NCBI GenBank assembly: GCA_944325545.1
Contig: CALVAM010000005.1
Span: forward strand, 25,392 to 89,391
Source of the DNA: Candidatus Gastranaerophilales bacterium
GTDB taxonomy: Bacteria; Cyanobacteriota; Vampirovibrionia; Gastranaerophilales; Gastranaerophilaceae
DNA length: 64,000 nt
Direction of reading: 5' to 3'
This document shows, piece after piece, positions 17,709 to 28,529 of this stretch. The notes under the pieces are model-generated. The model ran no database searches. It worked only from the letters and a program-made list of their open reading frames with translations, and was not told the origin of the DNA. The position numbers and the translations under genes are program-made. Numbering within the stretch: position 1 is the first letter of the stretch; every line of letters starts with the position of its first letter.

Positions 17709-18187
17709 TTTTTTTCTTTAACTAAAATTTCTTCTTCGTTTGAAACTTTTTTTTCTGTTTGGGGTATATTGTCAAATTTTTTCAAAAAAATGTCTGCTAA
17801 AATATCGATTTGTTTGTCATTAAGGTTATATTTTTTAATAATTTCAAGTCCCAATGATTGAAGTTTTTCTTCATCATCGTTGATATTTAAGTTGTCTAAA
17901 TTATCAATATTTTCTTGTTTTATAAAGCGGGAAAATATATCTTTAAGGTTTTCCAATTGATTATTTGTTATATTTAGAGCTCCCGCAAGAGTTGAAATAA
18001 AGAGTAAATCTTTTCTATTAAATTTATATCCACCTTTGAAATTTATTAAACTTTTATTTATGGTACTAATTTGCGTAAGTTCACACGTTAATTTTTTTTC
18101 GTGGAATTCTTGGGGGGCTTTATTATTAATTTTATAAAAATTTTGTTTATTTTTATTTATGGTTGTAATAAGTGAAATGTTAAACAT
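17705..18187 (-). CDS. Hypothetical protein with NFKG motif; 5' part of a gene split at an A8 tract
   Basis: Not recognised. This frame codes for 160 residues: a polar Lys/Asn-rich N terminus ending in SLINFKGGYKFNRKDL (the FKG motif at about residue 50), then helical segments (LLFISTLAGALNITNNQLENLKDIFSRF; LGLEIIKKYNLNDKQIDILADIFLKKFD) that resemble repeats of about 60 residues. It ends EILVKEKK then TAG. The stop comes directly after eight As (17708-17715). A -1 shift there joins the frame to 70 further codons of the same repetitive character, so the intact gene is probably 17496-18187. Confidence 0.6.
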   Translation of the reverse strand: MFNISLITTINKNKQNFYKINNKAPQEFHEKKLTCELTQISTINKSLINFKGGYKFNRKDLLFISTLAGALNITNNQLENLKDIFSRFIKQENIDNLDNLNINDDEEKLQSLGLEIIKKYNLNDKQIDILADIFLKKFDNIPQTEKKVSNEEEILVKEKK

Positions 18188-18322
18188 AGTATCTCCATTA
18201 TTAGTATTTTATAAAAAACAACTGAAAAAATTTTTTTGCTTTTTAATTTTCGTATTTTTAAATGATTGATAATCTTAGATAAAGCATTTAATATTGACGT
18301 AAAAGAGAAAATGGAGAGAGGT

Positions 18323-19471
18323 ATGAATATAAAATTAACAAGAAGACAGCTTGGAATTATAGTGCTGCTTATAATTGTGGTACCTATTATATATAATAAA
18401 ACTTTTGGTTTTATAAGTGGTTTGATACAACAACAAGCAATGAAAATGCCAAAAGAAGTTTTGGTAGGTCATCCACAAATGGAGTCAATAAATGTTTCTG
18501 CAGAAGTAACAGGGAGAGTCGAGGCTCAGTATTCTATTGATGTTATTGCAAGAGTTCCTGGTTTTTTAATAAAAAAATATTTTAATGAAGGTGATTTTGT
18601 TAAAAAAGGACAACTTCTTTTTCAAATAGATCCAAGAGAATATCAATTATCAGTAAATAATTCTAGAGCAGCTGTAAATCAATATAGTGCTTTGTATACT
18701 AATGCTCAACAAGAATGGAATAGAGCAAATGCTCTTGTAAAAGAAGATTTAATAAGTCGTTCAGATGTTGATTCAAGTTTAGCAATAAGAAATCAAAATA
18801 AGGCGTTATTGGATGCTGCAAATCAACAATTAGAATTAGCAAAAGTTAATTTAAGTTATACATCAATAAAATCTCCAATAGACGGAAGAATTGGAAAGGT
18901 TAATATTACTGAAGGGAATTATGTTACAGCGACATCGGGTTCTTTAGTTAATGTTGCAAGTATTTCGCCTGTTTATGTTTCTTTTAATTTGAAAGGTGAT
19001 GATTTTTTAAAGCTATTAAAAGCCAGTGATAGATTTAAAGATGTAGAAGTAAGAGTTCAATTTAATGATGGCAAATGGTATGACAAAATTGGAACAATAA
19101 GTTTTGTCGATAATAAAATTGATAAGGATTCCGGTTCTGTAAATATGAGAGCAACTTTTGATAATTCAAGGGCTTGGCTTGTTCCTGGCGGTTATATGAA
19201 AGTTCAATTAACAGCACCTAAAAAGGTAGATTTTATGACAATCCCTCAATCTTGTACGAAAGGCGATGCAATGAGCGGGTATTATGTTTGGGCTGTTGAA
19301 AATAATAAAGCTGTAAGAAAGAACATAAAAGTTTCGGATGATATTGATAATAATTGGATTGTCACAGATGGTTTGAATTTAAGTGATACAATTGTCGTTT
19401 CCGGAATTCAAAATATTATGATGGATGGTCAAAAATTAAAAGTTGTGGAAGATAAAAAGAGTAAAAAATAA
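18323..19471 (+). CDS. RND efflux periplasmic adaptor (membrane fusion protein)
   Basis: This adaptor links an RND pump to a TolC-like channel. ATG 18323 is preferred to the longer frame from 18266 because of the ribosome binding site GGAGAGAG directly upstream, giving 382 residues. One N-terminal membrane anchor ([17 protein letters not shown]), then a lipoyl half-motif ([33 protein letters not shown]), an alpha-hairpin (about 105-165), the second lipoyl half ([24 protein letters not shown]), and the beta-barrel domain. It overlaps the RND gene by one base (TAATGA), indicating a single operon. Confidence 0.93.
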   Translation: MNIKLTRRQLGIIVLLIIVVPIIYNKTFGFISGLIQQQAMKMPKEVLVGHPQMESINVSAEVTGRVEAQYSIDVIARVPGFLIKKYFNEGDFVKKGQLLFQIDPREYQLSVNNSRAAVNQYSALYTNAQQEWNRANALVKEDLISRSDVDSSLAIRNQNKALLDAANQQLELAKVNLSYTSIKSPIDGRIGKVNITEGNYVTATSGSLVNVASISPVYVSFNLKGDDFLKLLKASDRFKDVEVRVQFNDGKWYDKIGTISFVDNKIDKDSGSVNMRATFDNSRAWLVPGGYMKVQLTAPKKVDFMTIPQSCTKGDAMSGYYVWAVENNKAVRKNIKVSDDIDNNWIVTDGLNLSDTIVVSGIQNIMMDGQKLKVVEDKKSKK

Positions 19472-22400
19472 TGAAACAGATTTTTGATAAAGATAAATTA
19501 TACTTTTTTATACAAAAGCCAAGATTTGCATTAGTAATATCAGTTTGTATTGTAATTTTAGGTATAATATCCATATTAGGTCTAAAACAAGAAAGTTATC
19601 CTGATGTTACACCGCCTCAGGTGAGAGTTTCAGCATCTTATCAAGGAGCAAGTGCAGAAGTTATTGAATCTACTGTAGCTACTGTATTAGAAAACAAATT
19701 AAATGGTGTTGAAGATATGACTTATATGACATCAACTTCTTATGATGGTAGTTATTCTTTAACTCTTTATTTTAAAGTAGGTTCTAATAAAGATATAAAT
19801 TTGATGAATGTACAAAATCGTATTCAACAAGTACAATCTCAACTTCCTGAAGATGTCCAAAGAACAGGGGTTACTGCAATTAGTAGAACATCAGGTTCCG
19901 GAGCAATTATTTTAACTCTTTATCCTGAATATGGAGATTGGACTCAATTAGATTTAACAAATTACGGCTCAATATATATTAAAGATGAATTGAAACGTAT
20001 TGATGGTGTTGCTGATGTAAACGTATTTGGTGGTGGCGATTATTCAATGAGAATTTGGCTTGATCCTCAAAAAATGGCAGGATTAAATATTTCGACAAGT
20101 GAAGTAAAAGCAGCTATTACATCTCAAAATACTCAAGTTACGGCAGGTGCTTTGGGGCAGCTTCCTACAAATGAAAAAAATGCTTTGCAATTAACATTAA
20201 AAACAAAAGGGCGTTTAGAAGATGTTAAAGAGTTTGAAAATATAATAATACGTTCAAATATGGATGGTTCAAATGTCAAAATTAAAGATATTGCGAGGGT
20301 AGAATTAGGGGCACAATCGTATTCAAATTTAGGTTTGGTAAACGGAAAGCCTTCTGCCGTTGTTGTAATTTCACAACTTCCTGACGCTAATATTTTAAAT
20401 TTATCAAAGGCAGTTGAGAAGAAAGTGGATGAACTAAATGCAAAAATGTCTAACGGTATAAAAATCATGTATGTAAAAAATGATGCAGATTTTATTCATG
20501 AATCAATGAAGGAAGTTGAGTTTACTATTTTACTTACGGCATTTATCGTAGTAATTATAATTTTCTTATTTTTAGGCGATGGAATGGCTACATTAGTACC
20601 ATGTGCAACGATTCCTGTTTCATTAATTGGTACGTTTTTTGCATTGAAAGCTATGGGAATGTCTATTAATCTTTTGACATTATTTGCTTTAGTTCTTGCA
20701 GTTGGTGTTGTAGTTGATGATGCCATTGTTGTTATTGAAAACGTGAAAAGACATATTGACGAGGGAAAATCTGCAATTATTGCAACACAATTAACAATGC
20801 AAGAAGTTGGTGCTTCATTAGTTGCTATGGCTATGGTGCTTATGGCGGTATTTGTGCCTATTATTTTTATGGGTGGTATGACAGGAGTTATGTATAAGCA
20901 ATTTGCTGTATGTATTGCTGTTTCGATTGCTATTTCTGCAATATGTGCGTTATCACTTTCTCCTGCTATGTGTTCGCATTTTCTTGGACAAAAACCTAAA
21001 GAAATTAAAAACAAATTATTAATAAAAATAAATGAAGAGGCCAATATTATTGTTAAAAAATTTAATGAAGGATTTTCTAAAATAGAAGATTTTTATATGG
21101 AGTATGTAACTAAGTTTGTTAATGATAAAAAATTAGTTGCGATATTTTATATTGGAATATTATTACTTACTTTAATTTCTTTTAAAACAATATCTACAGG
21201 GTTTATTCCTGATGAGGATCAAGGAGTTTTGTTATCTCAAATTACACTCCCAGATGGAGCTTCTCTTACAAGAACAGAAGATGTTGCAAGAAAATTTACT
21301 GCAGAGGTTGCAAAAATAGATGGAGTAAATAAAGAAAAATTAACGGTATTTGGTGGTGATGGTGCTGTAAATCAAGCTACTGTAATTATTCAATTAGATG
21401 ATTATAAAGATAGAAAAATCGGCATATTTGATTGGATTGTTAGAAAAGTAAAGGGTCAAGCTACGGATTTATCTCATGTTGCTATTTTGAATAAAGTGAG
21501 AATGATAGGTGCAAATACAAAAGAAGCTTCAATTATTTCTTTTTCACCTCCTGCAATTAGCGGTATGAGTATGATGGGAGGGTTTGAGTTTCAAATGCTT
21601 TCAAAAGGGGAATATACTCCGCAAGAATTGGAAACTTGGGCTAATAAACTTATTTCAGCAGCAAATCAAAATCCTAGTTTATCGAGTGTAAATACATCAT
21701 TTCAGGCAAATGTTCCTCAGTATATTATTGATATTGATTATGAAAAAGCTCTTGCACAAAATGTTGATTTGCAAGAATTATATTCTACCCTTGCTTCCAT
21801 GCTTGGAACTTATTATGTAAATGATTTTAATAAGTATGACAGAGTATTTAAAGTACAAATGCAGGCTGAAAGTAATTTTAGAGATAAGGCTACTGATTTG
21901 TCAGGAATATATGTAAAGAATAATAATGGTGTTATGGTTCCTGTATTATCAATAATGAAGTTAAGACAAACAATTGGTACAGCATCAATTACAAGATATA
22001 ATCAATATAAGTCTGTGCAAATACAAGGTCAACAAGGTGCCGGAAAAAGTTCTGGGGACGCTATGAATGCAATGGAAGATGTTGCGAAATCAATACTTCC
22101 AGCAGATATTTCTTATGATTGGTCAGGAACTTCTGCACAAGAAAGAGAAGCTTCCGGACAAACGGGTATGATTGTAGGAATGGCTTTGATATTTGTATAT
22201 CTTTTCTTGGTAGCTTTATATGAAAGTTATACAATCCCTGTAGCAGTATTGTTGATTTCGCCTATTGCGGCTTTGGGTGCTTTAATTTTCCAAATGATGA
22301 TTAACCAATCATTTGATATTTACTCTCAAGTCGGTATGATTACACTTGTGGGACTTGCTGCTAAACAATCTATTTTGATTGTAGAATTTGCAAAAGAGGA

Positions 22401-22692
22401 ACACGAGAAGAATGGTTTGTCAGTAAAAGATGCTGCAATTAAAGCTGCAAAATTAAGATTTAGAGCGATTATGATGACAGAATTAGCATTCATTATTGGT
22501 GTTATGCCAATGTTGTTTGCGTCAGGGGCAGGTGCTAATTCGAGAATTTCTGTCGGTTCAACTGTTTTTGGAGGTATGATTGCTGCTGCTACTTTAGGTG
22601 CAGCTTTAACGCCAGCTTTTTATGTTATAGTTCAAGAATTTGTTGATAAGTTTCCGACTAAAAAAATTACGGAAAAAGACTTGGAGATTTAG
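19471..22692 (+). CDS. RND multidrug efflux transporter, HAE1 family
   Basis: AcrB-like proton-driven trimeric pump, 1073 residues. It shows the HAE1 N terminus ([21 protein letters not shown]), the porter domain starting [25 protein letters not shown], and the proton-relay helix [22 protein letters not shown] with its paired Asp. Twelve membrane segments fall into two groups (about 10-30 plus 340-500, and 545-565 plus 890-1050). [15 protein letters not shown] opens the second half. The substrate cannot be deduced. It sits between its adaptor and TolC partner genes. Confidence 0.96.
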   Translation: MKQIFDKDKLYFFIQKPRFALVISVCIVILGIISILGLKQESYPDVTPPQVRVSASYQGASAEVIESTVATVLENKLNGVEDMTYMTSTSYDGSYSLTLYFKVGSNKDINLMNVQNRIQQVQSQLPEDVQRTGVTAISRTSGSGAIILTLYPEYGDWTQLDLTNYGSIYIKDELKRIDGVADVNVFGGGDYSMRIWLDPQKMAGLNISTSEVKAAITSQNTQVTAGALGQLPTNEKNALQLTLKTKGRLEDVKEFENIIIRSNMDGSNVKIKDIARVELGAQSYSNLGLVNGKPSAVVVISQLPDANILNLSKAVEKKVDELNAKMSNGIKIMYVKNDADFIHESMKEVEFTILLTAFIVVIIIFLFLGDGMATLVPCATIPVSLIGTFFALKAMGMSINLLTLFALVLAVGVVVDDAIVVIENVKRHIDEGKSAIIATQLTMQEVGASLVAMAMVLMAVFVPIIFMGGMTGVMYKQFAVCIAVSIAISAICALSLSPAMCSHFLGQKPKEIKNKLLIKINEEANIIVKKFNEGFSKIEDFYMEYVTKFVNDKKLVAIFYIGILLLTLISFKTISTGFIPDEDQGVLLSQITLPDGASLTRTEDVARKFTAEVAKIDGVNKEKLTVFGGDGAVNQATVIIQLDDYKDRKIGIFDWIVRKVKGQATDLSHVAILNKVRMIGANTKEASIISFSPPAISGMSMMGGFEFQMLSKGEYTPQELETWANKLISAANQNPSLSSVNTSFQANVPQYIIDIDYEKALAQNVDLQELYSTLASMLGTYYVNDFNKYDRVFKVQMQAESNFRDKATDLSGIYVKNNNGVMVPVLSIMKLRQTIGTASITRYNQYKSVQIQGQQGAGKSSGDAMNAMEDVAKSILPADISYDWSGTSAQEREASGQTGMIVGMALIFVYLFLVALYESYTIPVAVLLISPIAALGALIFQMMINQSFDIYSQVGMITLVGLAAKQSILIVEFAKEEHEKNGLSVKDAAIKAAKLRFRAIMMTELAFIIGVMPMLFASGAGANSRISVGSTVFGGMIAAATLGAALTPAFYVIVQEFVDKFPTKKITEKDLEI

Positions 22693-22693
22693 G

Positions 22694-24211
22694 ATGAAAA
22701 AGGTTTTAAATATATTATTAATATGTTCTTTATTATCTGTTAGTTCTATTCAAGCTTTTGCAAAAGATAAAACAGTTAAAAAAGAAAAAGTTAAAAAATC
22801 TGAACAAATACAGATTGTAAAACCTGAAAAAACAAAGGTTAATAAAAGACTTGAAAGAAAGAAAAGTTTAAATAAAGAACAAGTACAGAAAGAGACTTCA
22901 AAAGAAGCTAAGGGAATGTATGAAACAAAATTTCCTGAAATAACTAGCGGAATTGAATATGCTGAAATGAACGGAGAAGTTACTTTAAGTGATTGTATTA
23001 AATTAGCAATTTCTCATCATCCCACTATTATGTCAGCCATAAGTAATTCTGAAATATATAAAACCAGAATTGGTCAAGCTTGGTCAAATTATTTTCCGAC
23101 AATAGGTGCTGGGGTTAGTTATTCAAGGAATGACATGCTTATGTCTAACATGCCGTCAAGTATGTCAAGAATGATGACTCAAAGATATAATATGTTTTAT
23201 ATGCCAACATTATCTGCTAATATGCTATTTTTTGATTTTGGGAAGACTAAAGCAAATGCAGATATGGCAAAAAGAAATTATGAAGCTTCAAGGTATGACG
23301 CTGAATCAAGTATAGAAACCGTTATTTATAATGTAAAAGTGGCTTATTATAATATGGTTTTTGCAGAAATTCAAAAATCTGTTTATGAAGAAACCGTTAA
23401 AGATTTCGAGTTACAATTAAAGCAAGCAAAAGCTTATTATCAAATAGGTAAAAAAGCAAAGATTGATGTTACAACTGCGGAGTATAATTTAGGGAACGCT
23501 AAAGTTAATTTAATTAAGGCAAAAAATACATTGGAATTAGCAGCAGTAGAACTTGCTAATGCAGTCGGGATTCCGGAATTAGAAAATGTTGTTCTAAAAG
23601 ATAAAATGAATAATAAAAAATATGATGTGAATTTCCCGGATTTAATTAAAACTGCACAAGAATCCAGACCTGCATTATTGTCAGCTAAAAAAGCAATGGA
23701 TGCAGCAGAATTAAATGTTAGAGCTGCAAAAAGAGCGTTTACTCCTGATTTAAGCGGGTTTGCTTCATATGATCACGGGGGAAGACAAATTGACAGTGAT
23801 TATGGATATCAATTTGGATTACAACTTAACTATACTGCTTTAAATTTAATGCTTCTAAAAAAACAAGTGGATGAAGCGAAAGCTACTTATAACAAGTATG
23901 TTGCTGACTATGAACAACAAAAACAAAATGTATATTTAGAAGTAAAAAGTGCTTATATAAGTCTTTTAAATTCTCACGATAGTTTAGATGTTTCAAAACT
24001 CGCTTTACAACAAGCTAAAGAACGTCAATATCTTGCATTTAGACGATATCAAGTAGGTTTAGGAGATGCAATTGAATTTAAAGATTCTGAAAATACTTAC
24101 TTAAATGCTCAATTAGATTATTATAATAATTTATTAAATTATAATATTAATGCAGCAGAACTGGAAAGGGTTATAGGAGCTCCTATAAAAGAATCAAATA
24201 TTGATTTATAA
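22694..24211 (+). CDS. TolC-family outer membrane efflux channel
   Basis: Outer-membrane component of the tripartite pump. I start at ATG 22694 (signal peptide KKVLNILLICSLLSVSSIQAFA) rather than the earlier in-frame ATG at 22640, which lies inside the RND gene and would put 18 basic residues ahead of the signal; this gives 505 residues. The segment 25-80 is a Lys-rich linker not usual in TolC. Two OEP repeats follow: LSDCIKLAISHHPTIMSA to about 300, and ARPALLSAKKAMDAAELN onward, each with long coiled helices. The gene is separated from the RND gene by one base. Confidence 0.92.
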   Translation: MKKVLNILLICSLLSVSSIQAFAKDKTVKKEKVKKSEQIQIVKPEKTKVNKRLERKKSLNKEQVQKETSKEAKGMYETKFPEITSGIEYAEMNGEVTLSDCIKLAISHHPTIMSAISNSEIYKTRIGQAWSNYFPTIGAGVSYSRNDMLMSNMPSSMSRMMTQRYNMFYMPTLSANMLFFDFGKTKANADMAKRNYEASRYDAESSIETVIYNVKVAYYNMVFAEIQKSVYEETVKDFELQLKQAKAYYQIGKKAKIDVTTAEYNLGNAKVNLIKAKNTLELAAVELANAVGIPELENVVLKDKMNNKKYDVNFPDLIKTAQESRPALLSAKKAMDAAELNVRAAKRAFTPDLSGFASYDHGGRQIDSDYGYQFGLQLNYTALNLMLLKKQVDEAKATYNKYVADYEQQKQNVYLEVKSAYISLLNSHDSLDVSKLALQQAKERQYLAFRRYQVGLGDAIEFKDSENTYLNAQLDYYNNLLNYNINAAELERVIGAPIKESNIDL

Positions 24212-24216
24212 ACTTA

Positions 24217-24939
24217 TTAGTTACTTTTACCTGCTCTGTATCCGCAATATGCAAATATTGGAGGTAATAATCTTTCAGGGTGAAGTTTATTTGCACAAGG
24301 AAATTTTGCTAAAACTAAAACCCCTAGAGCATCATCAATATTAATTAAACAATCTTTTAAAGTTAATTTTCTATCAGGTTGTTTATCGTGCGGATCACTT
24401 ATAATATTTGCTAAAGCCGCTGCTCCAAACATACCAACAAGCAAACCTCCCGCAATAGACATTATTTTCCCTGGAACGTTATTAAAGTTTTTACTTTCTT
24501 CGCATAATTTTAAAACCCCTCCAACTATCCAAGTTGGAATTGAAGCATTTAAAAATTGAAATAACCCCTCTTTTAATTTGTTTTCATTTGTTTTTTTATT
24601 TTCTCCAATCATTCCAATTCCAACACCACCGACGATGGAAGATGCTGAAAGTAATATCATATCTTTTAATTCATAATCTAATTTTAAAGGATTTTTAATT
24701 TTCTTTTTTTTCATAAGATACATCATTGGTAAAATCGTTCCTATTGCAGCACCAATTCCTGCTTTAATTCTATCAGGCATAGTAATTTTACGTTCATAGG
24801 CTTTATGTCTTCTTGCAATAAGAGGAGCTACTGCAGAAGTATTTTTAGAATTAAAATTTTTATCACCGTATTCGGGGTATGAATCCAGTTTTTCTAAGTA
24901 AGGGTAACGACTATTTGTGATACTAATTCCACTAACCAT
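24217..24939 (-). CDS. Hypothetical membrane protein
   Basis: Not recognised. It is 240 residues with an N-terminal polar segment (SITNSRYPYLEKLDSYPEYG) and about five hydrophobic stretches: IKAGIGAAIGTILPMMYLM, MILLSASSIVGGVGIGMIG, FLNASIPTWIVGGVLKL, IMSIAGGLLVGMFGAAALANII and a weaker C-terminal one. Small-residue patterns (GxxxG, AxxxA) in these suggest tightly packed helices. The motif DPHDKQPDRKLTLKDCLINIDDALGVLVLAKFP looks conserved. It converges on tolC with a 5-bp gap and no clear terminator. Similar proteins seem frequent in this lineage (inference). Confidence 0.65.
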   Translation of the reverse strand: MVSGISITNSRYPYLEKLDSYPEYGDKNFNSKNTSAVAPLIARRHKAYERKITMPDRIKAGIGAAIGTILPMMYLMKKKKIKNPLKLDYELKDMILLSASSIVGGVGIGMIGENKKTNENKLKEGLFQFLNASIPTWIVGGVLKLCEESKNFNNVPGKIMSIAGGLLVGMFGAAALANIISDPHDKQPDRKLTLKDCLINIDDALGVLVLAKFPCANKLHPERLLPPIFAYCGYRAGKSN

Positions 24940-25079
24940 ATTTTCACTTCCTAGTCGGATTATAACTTATTGTTTTAATTTTATCAATATCTCTAAAGTA
25001 AATAATTGTTAAGTTATTTAAATATAAAAGCAATTTTAAATATTCATTGGTTTTATAGGAGTTAAAAGGAGTTGTTAGT

Positions 25080-25460
25080 ATGAGTGTAGATGCAAAAATT
25101 TCAAGAGTAATTGATAATAATAATGTTCAAGTCGATATTTCATCTAAAAATGCTAGAACAAGGTACTATCAAGTTCCTAAAAATAATGCTGATAATTTTA
25201 TAAAACAATATAAAAAGCAAGATAAAAAAGCTTCTTGGATAACAAATACAGCATTTGGAGCATCAATTTTAGTTGGTGTATTTGGAGCAAATGCTCTAAC
25301 AAAGAAGATGAATAATAAATTATTAAAATTTGTATTAAATACTGCAGCTGGTGTTGGATGTGCAATTGCTGCTATGTTTGGCAGCGGAAAATATATAGAA
25401 TCTGAAAAAAATAAAATTTTAGAGCAAAATAGAGCAAAAGAAATATTTTTTGAAGCATAA
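25080..25460 (+). CDS. Small hypothetical membrane protein
   Basis: Not recognised. A 126-residue protein with a polar N terminus (SVDAKISRVIDNNNVQVDISS), a basic middle (KKQDKKAS) and two hydrophobic helices (TAFGASILVGVFGANALT and FVLNTAAGVGCAIAAMFGSG), then a charged C terminus. The ribosome binding site is AAAAGGAG. It is divergent from the gene at 24217-24939, which has a similar Gly/Ala-rich helix style, so the two could function together (inference). Confidence 0.6.
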   Translation: MSVDAKISRVIDNNNVQVDISSKNARTRYYQVPKNNADNFIKQYKKQDKKASWITNTAFGASILVGVFGANALTKKMNNKLLKFVLNTAAGVGCAIAAMFGSGKYIESEKNKILEQNRAKEIFFEA

Positions 25461-25467
25461 TAAAAAA

Positions 25468-25493
25468 CGGTCCGACTTTTATAAGTCGGACCG
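25468..25493. terminator. Bidirectional terminator at the end of the ATP synthase operon
   Basis: Perfect 11-bp stem CGGTCCGACTT (25468-25478) / AAGTCGGACCG (25483-25493) with a TTAT loop. The A-rich upstream side makes it a terminator for the minus-strand atp operon and it also serves the convergent small gene. Confidence 0.85.
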
Positions 25494-25514
25494 CTTCTTA
25501 TTTATAAATAAATT

Positions 25515-26426
25515 TTAGCCATTGACTCCTTGAGCACCTGATACAATTTCTACTAATTCTTGAGTAATAGCAGCTTGACGAGCTTTATTATAATCAATAG
25601 TTAAAGTTGTAATCATTTCTTCTGCGTTATTTGAAGCCGCTGACATAGCTGTCATTCTTGAAGCCAATTCACTTGCATTTGCTTCCAATAGTGCTTGATA
25701 AATCGAATTTGTTATATACATTGGCACAATTTGTTGTAAAACTCCATTAGCCGAAGGCTCAAATTCCATGACTGGTTCAATTTCATGTTCTTCAGCTTTT
25801 TCTATTTTTACGGGTAAAACTTCCCAAGATACAACACTATATGACATCATATTATTGAAATGAGTAGTAATAATATCAATTCTATCAATTTCACCTGATA
25901 CAAAATCATTTGCAATATCTTCTGAAATCAAATTTGCACCCGTTGCTGTAGGGTCATTTGCAATTGCAATATAGCCATCTTTTAGAATGTAATCGCCAGC
26001 CTTATGTTTAAAAGCGGAAATCGCTTTTTGTCCTACAGGATAAATAACTGTTTTTATGCCTTGTAGAGCGTTATCTTTTACTCGTTTTAAAGCAGCCTTT
26101 ATTATATTAGCATTATAAGCACCTGCTAAACCTTTATTTGAAGTTATAACCAAAAGACCTTCTGTTTTAACTTCTCGATGTCTTAAAAGTTCCGGATAAT
26201 TATCTAAGCCTCTTTCAACTTTTAAGCCGTCAAGAGAATATTCACCTACAGTAGCCAGCATTTTTCTAAAAAGATGTAACAATTCATCTGAAAATGGTCT
26301 TGCAGCTTTTACTGTTGATTCAGCTTTCTTAACTTTTGCAGCTGCAACCATTTTCATTGCTTTTGTTATCTTTTTAGTATTTTGAACACTACCGATTCTA
26401 CTTTTTATGTCCTTTAAATTTGGCAT
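25515..26426 (-). CDS. atpG: ATP synthase F1 subunit gamma
   Basis: Rotor stalk of F1. The protein is 303 residues and starts PNLKDIKSRIGSVQNTKKITKAMKMVAAAKVKKA and ends with the conserved C-terminal helix (ASNNAEEMITTLTIDYNKARQAAITQELVEIVSGAQ). It contains VITSNKGLAGAYNANI. It is the last gene of the atp cluster. Cyanobacterial gamma often carries a redox-regulatory insert with two Cys; no Cys pair is visible here, which fits a non-photosynthetic lineage. Confidence 0.96.
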   Translation of the reverse strand: MPNLKDIKSRIGSVQNTKKITKAMKMVAAAKVKKAESTVKAARPFSDELLHLFRKMLATVGEYSLDGLKVERGLDNYPELLRHREVKTEGLLVITSNKGLAGAYNANIIKAALKRVKDNALQGIKTVIYPVGQKAISAFKHKAGDYILKDGYIAIANDPTATGANLISEDIANDFVSGEIDRIDIITTHFNNMMSYSVVSWEVLPVKIEKAEEHEIEPVMEFEPSANGVLQQIVPMYITNSIYQALLEANASELASRMTAMSAASNNAEEMITTLTIDYNKARQAAITQELVEIVSGAQGVNG

Positions 26427-26437
26427 TTATAACACCT

Positions 26438-27949
26438 CTATAAAGTTTTACCATATGCTTCTAACTGAGTTTTTAAAGCTGAAATGTCTTCATCAGATAA
26501 TTTAGCTCCCTCATTTAAAGACTTGTTGAGTTCCGGCATATTAGCCTCAAAATACTCAAACCAACCGTTTTTATATTCATTGATTTTCTTATTATCAATT
26601 TCATCTAAGAAACCTTCATTTGCTGCAAAAAGTATTGTAACTTGTTGAGCAACGGTTAAAGGTTTATATTGAGGTTGTTTTAGTACTTCAGTCAATTTTT
26701 GACCTCTAAGAAGTTGTTTCTTTGTTGCAGCGTCCAAATCTGAAGCAAATTGAGCAAATGCTTCTAATTCTCTAAATTGAGCTAAGTCTAAACGCAATTT
26801 ACCGGCAACTTGTTTAATACCCTTAGTCTGAGCCGCACCACCTACACGAGATACTGATATACCTGCGTTAATTGCAGGTCTTACACCTGAATTGAATAAA
26901 GATGTTTCCAAGAATATTTGTCCGTCTGTAATAGAGATTACGTTTGTTGGAATATAAGCAGAAACGTCACCGGCTTGAGTTTCAATAATTGGAAGTGCTG
27001 TAATACTTCCGCCGCCCAATTCATCAGATAATTTAACTGCTCTTTCTAATAATCTTGAGTGAAGATAGAAAACATCTCCAGGATAAGCTTCACGTCCTGG
27101 TGGTCTTTTTAATAATAAACTCATTGCACGATATGCTTGAGCGTGTTTAGTCAAATCGTCATATACTATTAAAACGTGTTTGCCTTGTTCCATAAATTCT
27201 TCTGCGATTGCAACACCTGCAAATGGAGCAATGTATTGTAGTGGAGCAGGTTCATTTGCTGTAGCTGATACAATAATTGAATAATCCATTGCACCGTGTT
27301 TTTCTAATGTTTTAGCTAGTTGAGCTACAGTAGAAGCCTTTTGACCAACTGCTACATAAATACAAATTACATCACCGCCTTTTTGGTTCAAAATTGTATC
27401 AATTGCAATTGCTGTTTTTCCGGTTTGTCTATCCCCAATAATAAGTTCACGTTGTCCTCTTCCTATCGGAGTTAGTGCATCAATTGCAGTAAGACCTGTT
27501 TGTAATGGTTGATGAACTGATTTCCTTGCAACAATACCTGGAGCCACACGCTCTATTGGTCTTGTTTTATCAGTTATAATCTCACCTTTACCATCAATTG
27601 GTTTACCTGTTGGGTTTATAATTCTACCGATAAGAGCATCTCCTACCGGAACTGATGCAATTCTTCCGGTTGTTTTTACCGTCATACCTTCTTTTATATG
27701 AGTATATTCTCCAAGGATTACAACACCAACATTATCTTCTTCTAAGTTTAAAGTTATACCTAAAGTGCCTTTACCGTCTTCAAACTCTACAAGTTCGTTT
27801 GACATAACATTGCGTAATCCGTATATTCTTGCAATACCATCACCTACTTCAAGGACACTTCCGATATTTGAAATTTCAGCTTTCGTTTCATAATTTCGGA
27901 TACTTTCCTTTAAAATAGAGCTAATTTCATCAGGATTTATTACTGTCAT
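26438..27949 (-). CDS. atpA: ATP synthase F1 subunit alpha
   Basis: Non-catalytic nucleotide-binding subunit of the F1 hexamer. It is 503 residues with Walker A GDRQTGKT (residues 170-177), the signature [17 protein letters not shown], and the alpha-specific [16 protein letters not shown]. It follows atpH (delta) and precedes atpG (gamma). The beta and epsilon genes are not downstream, as in cyanobacteria where atpB/atpE form a separate operon. Confidence 0.98.
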   Translation of the reverse strand: MTVINPDEISSILKESIRNYETKAEISNIGSVLEVGDGIARIYGLRNVMSNELVEFEDGKGTLGITLNLEEDNVGVVILGEYTHIKEGMTVKTTGRIASVPVGDALIGRIINPTGKPIDGKGEIITDKTRPIERVAPGIVARKSVHQPLQTGLTAIDALTPIGRGQRELIIGDRQTGKTAIAIDTILNQKGGDVICIYVAVGQKASTVAQLAKTLEKHGAMDYSIIVSATANEPAPLQYIAPFAGVAIAEEFMEQGKHVLIVYDDLTKHAQAYRAMSLLLKRPPGREAYPGDVFYLHSRLLERAVKLSDELGGGSITALPIIETQAGDVSAYIPTNVISITDGQIFLETSLFNSGVRPAINAGISVSRVGGAAQTKGIKQVAGKLRLDLAQFRELEAFAQFASDLDAATKKQLLRGQKLTEVLKQPQYKPLTVAQQVTILFAANEGFLDEIDNKKINEYKNGWFEYFEANMPELNKSLNEGAKLSDEDISALKTQLEAYGKTL

Positions 27950-27964
27950 TTTTTATCCTTTCAT

Positions 27965-28528
27965 TTATCCCTTTATTATATTCTTACTTAAATTCTCTAA
28001 CTTATGCTTTATACTATTGTCTATAATTGTTTCATTAATATTAAAAACTAATCCTGCAATAATATTCGCATCTATATTCCATTCTATTATGGTATTCTTT
28101 TGTAATTTTTCAGAAATTCTATTTCTTATTTCATTTTTCTTTTCTTCATTAATCTCAATTGCAGATGTTACTTTTACTCTAACAATGTTCTTTATTTCTT
28201 CTAATTCTTTTTCAAATTCTTGAGCTATTACATCTATAATGTTTATTCTCTTTTTTAAATTTAAAGCAATTATAAAATTATACACAATAGGCATTAATTT
28301 ACTTTGAAACAATTTACAAAGTGTAATTTGTTTTTCTTCTACTGAAATTGAAGGATTATTAATTGCCTCTTTCAAAGCCTGTGAAGAATTAATATTTTCA
28401 CTTACCTCTTTTAAATCATCTAAAATATCTTCTTTAGATATTCCATCATTTTCAGCTGCTAACTCCATTAAGGCTTTAGCCCATCTTCTTGCAATTAATT
28501 CAGAATTTTGTTTTACTATAGCTGTCAT
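27965..28528 (-). CDS. atpH: ATP synthase F1 subunit delta
   Basis: Peripheral-stalk cap that links F1 to the b subunits. The 187 residues show the OSCP/delta pattern: an N-terminal helical domain (LIARRWAKALMELAAENDGISKED ... LCKLFQSKLMPIVYNFIIALNLKKRINII) and the C-terminal segment VRVKVTSAIEINEEKKNEIRNRISEKL followed by IIAGLVFNINETIIDNSIKHKLENL. The order b'-b-delta-alpha-gamma matches F0F1 operons. Stop and next start are 15 bp apart. Confidence 0.93.
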   Translation of the reverse strand: MTAIVKQNSELIARRWAKALMELAAENDGISKEDILDDLKEVSENINSSQALKEAINNPSISVEEKQITLCKLFQSKLMPIVYNFIIALNLKKRINIIDVIAQEFEKELEEIKNIVRVKVTSAIEINEEKKNEIRNRISEKLQKNTIIEWNIDANIIAGLVFNINETIIDNSIKHKLENLSKNIIKG

Positions 28529-28529
28529 A

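Noticed and set aside
20133..21044. Two minus-strand ORFs inside the RND pump gene
   Set aside because: They are antisense shadows of a well-supported 1073-residue gene and have low-complexity, Ile/Thr/Ala-rich translations with no motifs.
24171..24188. 18-bp palindrome TTATAGGAGCTCCTATAA as an operator or terminator
   Set aside because: It lies within the conserved C-terminal codons of the tolC gene; no T run follows.
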